DNA of 64,000 bases, from the NCBI GenBank assembly GCA_948567375.1, contig OX419760.1:48298001-48362000 (forward strand), in the 5' to 3' direction. Under the pieces are notes generated by a model. The model was not told the origin of the DNA. It was given only the letters and a program-made list of their open reading frames with translations, and did not search any database. The position numbers and the translations under genes were made by a program. This document shows positions 23,583-32,591 of the stretch, one piece after another. Source of the stretch: Lunularia cruciata (taxonomy: Eukaryota; Streptophyta; Marchantiopsida; Lunulariales; Lunulariaceae). Positions within the stretch are counted from its first letter, which is position 1. Each line of letters starts with the position of its first letter.

Positions 23583-25041
23583 ACATCAGAGAAGTGAAAT
23601 CAGGGGGAAATCGGGTGCAGGAACGTTGAGTGTTGGTGGTATCTCCAAGCTCGGTGGATTGTGGTAGCTCGATTCAGGTTCTATGTTTCCCTAGTGTGCC
23701 GAAGCTCGTGTAGTTGATGCAAATTTGGCAATTAGGCGGACGGTGTGCGGAAGCGTTGGCCAAATTTTGAGCAAAGAAGGAGCAATTTTCGAGCAGTGTT
23801 GTGATTTTGAGCTCAGGAGGTGAAGGCATGACCAATTTGCTGCGAGTTGGGCTCAGAAAGTGAAATTGAAGGTGGAGTTGGAAAGCTCTTCTCATGAAAT
23901 TGTGATTTGGAAAAACCCGTTTTGTCAATTTGGCTCGAGTGGAAAGTTAACGGGGGATTTGGCGGACATCCATCTTTAGGGTTTACGTCAAATTTTACGT
24001 CAGATTTACGTTAGATTTTGGGCCAGAATTGGAGGAGTTTCGCTGTTTGGCCAGATTTGGAGAAGTTTCGCTAGTTTGGAGGAGTTTCACAGATTTGGAG
24101 AAGTTTCGCCAATTTTGGAGGAGGTTCGAAGTGGCAACAAGAAAGGCCTCATTTGGCTGAATTTCGGCATTTCGAGGCTTCAAGGCATAGGGCTGTGGGC
24201 TATGAGAGGCTACGAAGGCCTAGAAGGGCCAGAAGGGCCAGCAAGCCAGCTTGCTGGCGTGAGGCTAGCTAGTTTAGTGTAGATCTTGGTCATTGGTTGG
24301 CAAAATCTGCCTTTCTTGCTAGATTGTGCGCAACAGGGTTTGACCCCTAGATCTCTTGTTCCTAGACTGGTGCCCTAGCCAACTGGTCCACCCTCACTTG
24401 TTGTCATAGTGACTGTGCCACTGTTATCTATACACATGTAACTTTGGCTAGGAGAGGCAGTTTGATCCCATTCTTGGTGATCCTGGTAGCTTAGGACTTA
24501 GATACGAACTACTCTTATGTCAAATGCCAAATGGTGGCAGAGTCAGTCCCGTGTTGTGTTATGAGATGGAGGGTTTTCGTTTAGATTTCTTGTGATTGGA
24601 TCCCCTCCATTCTCTGCTTCCTGTTTGTGCACCACGTTTGTGTGAAGTGCCTTGACTTTTGAGCGTTGGTGCTCTGGTGTGCTCTCGGTGGTGAGGCTGG
24701 AGTGATGACCAATCAGACTACCTTTGTTTCTCTTTGGTGAGGCAGGAAGTGATGACCTGCAGACCGTGAGAGTGTGTGTTATGATGGCAGGTTACAGGTT
24801 GCCCTTCCCCTAGTGTAGTTATCTCGGTTAGAGTTACATTAGTGGGTGGTGTCTAGTTGGTGTTGGCACTTGGTGGGGCACTTGCAGTTGCGACTTGCGG
24901 TTGTAGTTGGTGGTTCGGGTTTGCTGTTGCAGTTACGTGGTCACGACGGAGTTCTTTGGAGATTCCAGAGGAGTTAGCCCTGCAGTACGCAGTGGGTTTA
25001 CTCGGAGTGGTGCTCGGTATCAGCTTGTATCTCAGGTCCCA
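23583..25041 (+). other. Untranslated leader of the MTase element
   Basis: 1.46 kb between terminal repeat and gag. It begins ACATCAGAGAAGTG, which shares only ATCAGAG with the usual initiator-Met primer site, so the primer site is uncertain. It then has an array of TTGGAGGAGTTTCG-like short repeats (about 24020-24130), a self-complementary GCCAGCTTGCTGGC hairpin at about 24244, and the antisense tRNA-like segment. No long open frame occurs before 24907. Confidence 0.7.
24326..24400 (-). ncRNA. Antisense tRNA-like segment in the leader
   Basis: The minus strand reads GGACCAGTTGGCTAGGGC (D-arm-like), then, at tRNA spacing, GGGGTCAAACCCT (T-arm-like). The equivalent in the old copy has a better box B, so it was likely more intact in the ancestor. 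It may be a captured tRNA-derived SINE head. Not a functional tRNA: the anticodon arm does not pair. Confidence 0.35.
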
Positions 25042-27900
25042 ATGAGGGAGGAGATTGACTCTGAGTTGGAGTTTGACACAGGAGCTGATTCAGTTGAGAG
25101 TGCACTTGGTGTGTCCGCACCGTTGTTGTGGGACATGGACGAGATTTATGGGGCCTCCAAAGGGCCTAGGCGTTACTCTGGTACAGTGGGTACTATTGAG
25201 TTGGATGATTTCATCCAGGAGTTCGATAGTTGGTGTGATCTGCAGCAGATGCGGAACCCGACTTTGTTCACACCCTTCATGGCATGGAAGGGGTTGTTTC
25301 AGCACTTGGAGGGTCCACCGATGGATGACTACCATGAGTTCAGGAGAGCTCATTTGGAGGAGATTGAGTTATGGAGATAGTATTGGTCTCCTCACTATGT
25401 CTCCATCACTTCAGGCTCAGTGGCCAGGAGTAGATTGGCTGTACCTACGAGTTCTAGCTCGAGTAGTGTGGGTGGAGCTAGTGGAGGTGCACTAGCTGGA
25501 GATAGTGCTACTACGAGTGGAGGTACCGCTGCAGGAGGTGGTGTGGTACCGGGGTTTAACCCCATGATTGAGTTCTTCCTATGTTTGAGGCAGAACTACC
25601 AGGGAGTGCGGACTGACAAGCTGAGGAGCTTGCAGGAGTTCCAGCGGAAGGCTAGAGAGAGCCTACGCGAGGCATACATTCGCATGAGGCGGCTGATCAG
25701 TTTCACTCAGGGAGTTACTGAGGCCCAGGCAGTCCAGTTTTGGTATGGGATACTGGACAGGGAGTTGCGACGTAGAGTTCGTGATGCTACATTGTTGCAG
25801 GCTACTTTGCCCACTTTGGCAGTAGTCTTTGGTTTGGCTGAGCGTATTGAGCTCAACATGGTGGAGGAGAGAGTGGTGACAGCTGGATTTGGTAGAGAGA
25901 CCTCATCCACGGTTGTGACTTCTTCTAGAGTGCAGCAGAGTGCACCACGCCCTGTTGGTTTTCGAGGATAGGGTGGACAGCCCAGATCCTATGGAGCGAG
26001 TGGAGGGCCTAGTGGAGTTAGACCCTTACCCTCATTTTTGGGTCAGCAGCAGCCAGTGAGTGGTGGTGTTGCTTGTTGGACTTGTGGTGGACCTCACCAT
26101 AGGAGAGAGTGTACTCAGGGCAGCGGACCTGATACCTCTGGTGCATCACAGCCAGCACAGAGGCAGTGTGAGCACTGCCATAGATTTGGTCATACTAGTG
26201 ACCGGTGTTTTGACCTACACCCGGAGTTACGGAGTGGTAGGGCTGTTATGACAGGTAGTAGAGGAGCTCCAGTTCATGGAGGACGAGGTGGTAGAGGTGG
26301 TGGTAGAGGATCTACACCTAGTAGGGGTGCAGTACCTGCCCTTACTTCTGACACAGCTATGGCTACTCGGATTGAGCAGTTGGAGCAGAGATTGGCTAAT
26401 ATGGCTATTGCTCAGAGGAGATCAGATTCGGGTGCTGAGGCTTCCACCTCATATGCTGGTAATAGAGATGCTTTGGACTTCATGTGCGGAGCAGCACAGG
26501 TGGATGCATCTGCAGCAGTGATTAGGAGTGCAGTACGTGCTCCAGAGCCTAGAGGAGCATCAGTGGAGTTGGACCCACAGAGAGGAGAGGTTGGGAGACA
26601 GGTCAGACTTCCCCAGTCTTTCACGCTATCTGAGGCATTGCAGACGACATCCATGGTTCCTAGACGTCCCAGTGCAAGTGTGGTAGGTGGTGATGGAGTA
26701 CCTGCTAGTCAGCCACCTGCTACTACACAGACGGAGTCTAGCATGATGTTGGGGGCGGCTCAGCTGATTATGCGGCATCCTTTATTTTCAGCCAGTGACA
26801 TGTTTACATTGGGAGTGGACCCAGCCCCAGTGTTCCGGTTGGCTGCCACGTTGTGTGAGAGTAGGAATGGTGCAATTCCTACTACTAGAGCAGAGGTGGT
26901 TGGTAGTGGAGCTAACTTGGTTGAGGAGCATGGGATCCGTTCAGCGACCAGTGGTTTATGGCAGGCAACAGCGGCTAGACTGGAGGAGTTGCCAGCTAGA
27001 CCGGCCTTTGAGAGAGCGCGGTTTACACCTGGTGTTGTCCTATTGGATAACCAGAGGGGGATCTTTCGTTTGTGGGGACCTTCAGGGAAGGTCTATACAC
27101 CACAGAGAGTCTTGTTAGACTCTGGTGCGCAGCCCCTTATGTTGGGGAAGGCTGCAATTGTTGGTCTGGAGTTACGGAAGACCGATGTGGAGAGGTGTCC
27201 ATTTCAGATCCAGACATCTCTTGGTGGTGGTTCGACACAGTACATCACACGTGGAGAGCTTGTTGTCCAGGTTCAGCCTGGTCATCCGACTGATAGCTCG
27301 GTGGTGAGAGCTCAGGCTATTGCGACAATAGCTGAGTCATATGATGTGCTAGTTGGGGGAGCAGTGTTATACCCCATGGGTTTTAGTATTGACTATTGGG
27401 AGGAGACAGCCTCTTATAGACCTGGTTGGCAGTCTGGTGAGGGACGGGTATGTCGCCTACCAGTACGTTTTAGTAGTGGCAGTCTTGGCTCACTACAGTC
27501 CGGGACCATGGCAGCATCAGTTTTGGCTTTCAGCGGTGCAGTTACTTGGCCTGGTGACTTGTTGGAGGGGAATGCCCATGCAGAGGATACTCCAGTACCA
27601 GAGGAGATCACTCGGCTATGGAGTACGAGTGGGATTGTTCCATCCACCTTGGATGTTCCATTGTGGAGTTCAGAGGAGGCATTGCAGCAGCATGCAGATC
27701 AGTTGGTGCAGCAGGCTTGGAGTGGAGCCTTCGTACCATCAGGGGATGAGTGTGAGGATGAGCCTTCGAGTTCCTGGCTATGGTGGACAGAGGCCGGCGA
27801 GCGTCACCTGGATTCTCTATGCTTGAGTGGGTGTGGCTTGACTGTAATCAATGCCCAGTTGTTGGCAGTTTATAGAGTGACAGATCAAGTACTAATCTGA
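25042..27900 (+). pseudogene. gag-protease region of the MTase element
   Basis: Frame starts at ATG 25042 (MREEIDSELEFDTG). UAG at 25378-25380 and 25969-25971 interrupt it; both are also present in the old copy. The gag core holds VQFWYGILDRELRRRV and ERIELNMVEE. Two zinc knuckles follow: CWTCGGPHHRREC (from 26074, one residue shorter than canonical) and CEHCHRFGHTSDRC (from 26167, canonical CX2CX4HX4C). The retropepsin motif LLDSGAQPLMLG has its catalytic Asp codon at 27118-27120. The reading runs into the internal LTR-derived segment and ends at TGA 27898-27900, so its last about 45 residues are repeat-derived. Without that insertion the frame would pass into the methyltransferase. Labelled pseudogene because of the stops; readthrough is possible. 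Confidence 0.85.
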
Positions 27901-27948
27901 GTTGAGTTGAGTTGAAAGTGTTAAGCAATCTGATTACATCAGAGAAGT
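27760..27948 (+). repeat. Internal copy of the LTR end plus post-LTR sequence (189 bp)
   Basis: Matches 23407-23595 with about three transitions: the last 176 bp of arm B plus ACATCAGAGAAGT beyond it. GAGCCT occurs at both edges (27760 and 27954), so the net insertion is 194 bp. That is 2 mod 3, which shifts the gag-protease frame relative to the methyltransferase. Because it spans the arm-B/leader junction, its source was the left end of an element or its RNA. The old copy has no such segment here; a solo chromovirus LTR sits nearby instead. Confidence 0.9.
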
Positions 27949-28010
27949 CTCCAGAGCCTCCAGAGGCGATTGCTTTGACACCTCTGGATACCACACTCAT
28001 TGCTTGGTAG

Positions 28011-29309
28011 TACCCAGTAGAGGGGATATGCCTATTGGAGTTGTTTGGTGGGATCAGCACCGGACTAGCTGCGGTGTTACAGGCGGGTATCCGAGTACAG
28101 AGGTACTTATATGTAGAGAGAGATGAGATTGCTAGGCGAGTCTCTCTACATCATGTGGCACACTTGGCCTATCGGTATCCGGAGTTATTACCGATGTCAG
28201 CAGTCAGAGGTTACCAGAAGGCCTTACCAGGAGACATTTCCTTACTGGGGGCGCATGACCTAGAGAGACATGGGCCTGTTCACTTGGTGATTTCTGGATG
28301 GCCATGTCAGGGACATACACGTGCGGGCCGCGGTTTGGGTCTTCATGATCCTCGTTCTGGTGTGTTTTGGGAGATGTTACGGATATTACGACATCTCCAG
28401 GTTCATCAGTCTGTTTCTCCAGCTTACCTTTTGGAGCACGTTCCATTGATGGGTGATTCTCGCACTAGAGTGGTGGCGAGTACACATCAGGTCCATTCAT
28501 GGATGGGACCTGCTGTATTGTTAGATGCAGCCAGAGTGGGATCACGGGCTCATCGTCTTCGTCTTTGGTGGACAAACCTCTTACCCAGAGAGGTTCTACA
28601 GCATGCTTATGATGGGATTCAGCGACTGGACCACATTCTTGTTGATGATATCTTGGATGTTGGGCGTCAGTCTCAAACAGTGGTAGTGGCTGATAGGTCA
28701 CCCATGGCAGTGGTGAACCTAGTTGGACAGCCTAGAGCTGCATTTCTCACACTCATGAGTTTCCCAAGCTCTCATGCTTTTCGAGAGGGAGGACCTGGAC
28801 TTGTTTGGGACTCACAGTTACAGCAGTTGGTGGAGCCCAATGCTGATGAGAGAGAGCGGGCGATGGGTTTTTGCACCGGTATTACCGCTGTTCCAGCAGT
28901 GTCAGAGGCATCCAAGCGTCAGGTGTTAGGTCAGGCTATGGACCTGAACTGTTTGACCTGGATTGTGAGCCTTGGTTTGGCTGAGCAGCGTAGGATGCGC
29001 TTGATAGGCATCACCACTCGGACACTTGTGAGCCCTGTGCCTATCGAGACGATTCAGGCACATGCTGGGGGCGATGGACCGAGTGGACATGGTATTCTTG
29101 GGACACATCCAGTAGCTACTAGGGAGAGTGGTCTACTTGGAGTCCATCCAGGTGAGCGTGGGCTACTTGGATTACACCCTTGGTCCACATGGGATGCAGC
29201 CAGAGGACGTATGGAGCTTGCAGCCAGAGTGGAGGGAGTTTTTCACACAGAGGTTGGGACCTCTAGTGGTCGGGAGCATGACACCATTGCTCCCAAGGGC
29301 CCAGTGTAG
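28011..29309 (+). CDS. DNMT3-type C5-cytosine DNA methyltransferase domain of the retrotransposon
   Basis: Transfers methyl from S-adenosylmethionine to cytosine C5. All key motifs are present in conventional order: motif I LELFGGISTGLAAVLQAG, II YLYVERDEIAR, IV VISGWPCQGH with the catalytic Cys codon at 28305-28307, VI LLEHVPLMG with the Glu codon at 28434-28436, VIII DAARVGSRAHRLRLWWTNL, and IX/X region RQVLGQAMDLNCLTWIVSLG. The motif I wording, the AHR..RLWW.NL segment and the unrearranged order point to DNMT3 rather than DRM or CMT. No regulatory N-terminal domain is attached. No in-frame ATG precedes motif I and an in-frame UAG lies at 28008-28010 (CAG in the old copy), so it was made as part of the polyprotein. 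The C-terminus carries three G(I/L)LGxHP repeats (about 29090-29200). It ends at UAG 29307-29309, shared by three copies. The catalytic domain itself is uninterrupted. Confidence 0.93.
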   Translation, partial: YPVEGICLLELFGGISTGLAAVLQAGIRVQRYLYVERDEIARRVSLHHVAHLAYRYPELLPMSAVRGYQKALPGDISLLGAHDLERHGPVHLVISGWPCQGHTRAGRGLGLHDPRSGVFWEMLRILRHLQVHQSVSPAYLLEHVPLMGDSRTRVVASTHQVHSWMGPAVLLDAARVGSRAHRLRLWWTNLLPREVLQHAYDGIQRLDHILVDDILDVGRQSQTVVVADRSPMAVVNLVGQPRAAFLTLMSFPSSHAFREGGPGLVWDSQLQQLVEPNADERERAMGFCTGITAVPAVSEASKRQVLGQAMDLNCLTWIVSLGLAEQRRMRLIGITTRTLVSPVPIETIQAHAGGDGPSGHGILGTHPVATRESGLLGVHPGERGLLGLHPWSTWDAARGRMELAARVEGVFHTEVGTSSGREHDTIAPKGPV

Positions 29310-30791
29310 CAGCCAGTCAGTACGTCTTCCACTCCTACTACAGTTACAGAGGATACTTGGGAGCCAGATCTTGGACCCAAGCTTACTGGAGAGGAAAGAC
29401 AGAGGGTTTGGAGGTTCTTGAGGAGTCACACGAGTTGTTTTGCCTTCAGTATGAAGGATTTGGGTGCTCTGAAGGGACCTGGTATACGGATTGAGCTGAC
29501 TAGCGACACACCTGTTTTCCGACGTCCTTATCGATATAGTGAGATGGAGAGGACATTGATTCAGAGCCGGAGTAGTGACCTTTTTGAGGCTGGTTTGGTG
29601 GAGATTTCACATGGAGAGTATGCATCAGCGACAGTGATGCCAGCCAAGAAGGATATGCATGGCAACTATACAGCTAGGCGGATGTGTGGAGATTACCGTC
29701 CTATCAACCGACAGACTAGGGCTGATCGGTATGCCATGCCTACACCGGAGGAGATTTTTGATGCGATTGAGCATGCAAAGGTCTTTAGTACTTTGGATCT
29801 TCGAGTGGGATATCATCAGTTGCCGATCAGGGAGGAAGATAAGTCCAAGACAACATTTTGGGCTATTGATCCTCACGGCAAGGATGTGTTATATCAGTGG
29901 AGATTCTTACCATTTGGGTTGAAGAATGCTCCTGCTGAGTTCCAGAGGGTCATGGATAGGATCCTAGCTGGACTGGATTTTGCTCGGTGCTATATTGATG
30001 ACATTTTGGTGTATAGCACTACTGTGGAGGAGCATGAGAGATAGTTGTTGGAGGTGTTTGAGAGGTTGAGATCTCATGGACTCAAATTACATCCTGGGAA
30101 GTGTAGGTTCTTCCATGAGCAGGTTGAGTATTTGGGTCACACTATCTACCCCGGAGGACTTGGTGTTCAGCAGACCAAGGTGGAGGCTATTGCACGTATT
30201 CCTCAGTCTACGGATGTGAGCAGAGTGCGAGCATTCCTTGGGTTGGCGAACTTCTATCGCCGCTATGTTAGAGGATTTAGTGCCATTGCCAAGGCCTTGA
30301 CGAAGCTGACCAAGCTTACACAGGAGTGGTGTTGGGGAGATGAGCAGGAGAGAGCTTTTGTAGAGCTCAAGGAGAGGTTGACATCTGCTCCTATTTTGAG
30401 GAGACCGATCAGGGGACGACCATTTCAGGTTCACACTGATTGGAGTATATTGGGGCTTGGAGCGGTGCTCACCCAACATGATGATGAGGAGAAGGAGTTT
30501 GTGGTGGCCTATGCTAGTCGCTCCAACAATTCAGCGGAGGTGAAGTATAGTTCATATGAGGGAGAGTGCTTGGCAGCAGTTTGGGCAGTAGCACATTTCC
30601 GATGTTACCTATTTGGTAACCCCTTCACTCTCATCACTGATCATCAGCCGCTGAAGTGGTTGATGGAGTCCGACAAGCTTTCAGGGAAGCTTGCACGATG
30701 GGCTTTGATTTTATAGGAGTATGATTTCACGGTTGTTCACAGACCTGGAGTGGTGAACCGTGATGCAGATGGGCTGAGTAGAAACCCATGT
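29310..30791 (+). pseudogene. Reverse transcriptase and RNase H of the MTase element
   Basis: Same frame as the methyltransferase, continuing after its UAG. RT motifs: MCGDYRPINRQT, FSTLDLRVGYHQLPI, FLPFGLKNAPAEFQRVMD and the catalytic YIDDILVYS (YIDD codons 29991-30002). RNase H: FQVHTDWSILGLGAVL, YEGECLAAVWAV and LITDHQPLKWLM. UAG at 30042-30044 falls where a related fragment has CAT; UAG at 30714-30716 falls where that fragment has CAA. Domains are otherwise full-length and Ty3/gypsy-like. Confidence 0.92.
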
Positions 30792-32423
30792 CCCAGCCAG
30801 CAGGATCAGACCGGAGCACGTTGGCATGGTGAGACAGATGAGGAGATGGTGCCAGGTTGGCATGCATCGGCCTTTCTGTGTATATTTGCAGAGACTTTGG
30901 TGGTATCTCTCTCAACGCATACAGGAGGAGTTATTGAGGTCACAGATCCAAAGAGTGAAGATATTGGTACAGTTCAGCGAGACATTCATGATGATGTCTT
31001 AGTGATGGACTATCTTCGCACTGGTGTTGTGGGTGGCACAGTTGGGGCCAAGGAGAGAGACCGTGTTCTTCAGCGAGCCAGACGATTCAGATTGGAGGGT
31101 AGACACCTTTTGCGTGTATGGGAGGATGGTAGAGTGCGAGTAGTACCACTTCCATCACAGAGACCACCGTTGGTCCGTCATGCTCATGAGGAGCTAGGAC
31201 ATTTTGGAGTAAAGCGTACATATAGCTTACTCCAGAGTCATTATTGGTGGCGCGGTATGCAGACCGAGGTACAACAGTTTGTTGCCAGATGTGTGGTTTG
31301 TGACCGAGTTAGAGCATCATTCAATGCTCCTGCGCCACAGTTACACCCATTACCTATCATGGGATTGGGTTACCGTTGGAGTTTGGACTTCGCCGGACCT
31401 TTATCACTGACTGTGAGACATCATCGGTATGTTTTGGTGATGGTGGAGCACTTCTCCAAGTGGATTGAGTTGGTGGCACTTCTTGACAAGTCTAGTGAAG
31501 GGACAGCTTACTCATTCCTGGATCGAGTTCTTAGTCATTTTGATGCACCAACTGAGGTTTTGACTGATCAGGGTTCAGAGTTCTTGGGAGAGTTTCAGGT
31601 CTTGTGTGACAAGGCTTTGATTGATCATCGTACTACATCCCGAGATCACCCTGAGGCAGATGGCTTAGCAGAGAGAGTGGTTCAGACGGTGAAGAGAGGA
31701 TTGCGAAAGTATGGTTTGCAGAGAGGCCACTTGGGAGATTGGGATCTCCAGTTACCTTGGTTGGCCATGGGCTATTGGTTCAGCCGGCAAGCCTCCTTAG
31801 CATCCTTCTCTCCATACTTTCTACTCTATGGATGAGATCCAGATTTACCTGCAGCCATTCGTCGAGATGCTACTGTAGTTTTGGACTTGGATGACCCTGA
31901 TGTATGGATAAGCGCATGTTCTCAGCGGGCAGAGATCTTTCGGAGAGTGATGCCGATGGCCTTCGAGAACTTGGCAATTGCTCAGCATATAGATACTTTA
32001 CGCTATGCTACCATTCGAGGAGGAGGTTATAGACCCTCAATCCGTCGATTTCATCCAGGCGACTATGTATATCTACAGCAGACAGCACCGACGACACTTG
32101 ATGTTTCTATAGGCCGCACTATCTTGAGAGTGCGCGAGGTTTTGCCATCTGGAGTCCTTGTGTTAGAAGGACGTGATGGTGTTGTTTGGAAGGATCATGT
32201 GCGCAATTGTGCGCCATGCCACCTCCCAAACATTGATGGTACTATGGACCCAAGCTTGGCACTTGTACGTGCAGGCTTGAGGTGTATGTTATGTGGCTCT
32301 TTTGGTGGAGCTGCTACTATGTTAGTGTGTGATAGCTGTTCGAGAGGATGGCATATGGCATGTATGACTCCTCCCCTCACGGTGGTTCCTCAGGGACAGT
32401 GGTTATGTCCTAGATGTACTTGA
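30792..32423 (+). pseudogene. Integrase with C-terminal PHD finger
   Basis: Same frame again. Zinc-binding HHCC region: HEELGHFGVKRTY ... CVVCDRV. DDE core: LDFAGPL (Asp codon 31386), LTDQGSEF (Asp 31566), DGLAERVVQ (Glu 31671). UGA at 31833-31835 falls after LLYG, where related elements have Arg; the old inverted copy has UGA there too. After a short linker (RVREVLPSGVLVLEGRDGV) a textbook PHD finger follows from 32283: CMLC, CDSC, GWHMAC, CPRC (C4HC3). PHD fingers usually bind histone H3 tails. Here it occupies the position of the chromodomain in chromoviruses. The frame ends with TGA 32421-32423. Confidence 0.9.
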
Positions 32424-32580
32424 CCTATAGCTAGTTCATTCTTTATATGGTATAGATTGCAGACAGGCGACTAACGATGGGGCTCCATAGCACCCGGCCT
32501 CCTGATCTTTGCCCATTATAGGGTATACCATATACTTAGAGTAGATGGCTATCTGGAGTTAGAGGGACCTAACCGCCAGC

Positions 32581-32591
32581 TAGGGGGGCGA
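32581..32591 (+). promoter_or_regulatory. Polypurine tract
   Basis: TAGGGGGGCGA sits directly before arm A (ATTGTGGCAC). The inverted old copy has the decayed equivalent CTAGGAGGGCA. This marks arm A as the start of U3 in replication. Confidence 0.7.

Noticed and set aside
23583-23600. Initiator-Met primer site after the left repeat of the MTase element
   Set aside because: Only ATCAGAG matches; the first bases (TGGT) are absent, so I did not annotate a primer site.
24907-25041. Gag start upstream of 25042
   Set aside because: The frame is open from 24907 but has no ATG before 25042. The upstream text is Cys/Val-rich and unlike gag.
28011-29309. Bacterial restriction-modification methyltransferase (contamination or transfer)
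   Set aside because: It is in frame with retroelement domains, present in decayed copies with the same neighbours, and its motif wording is DNMT3-like.
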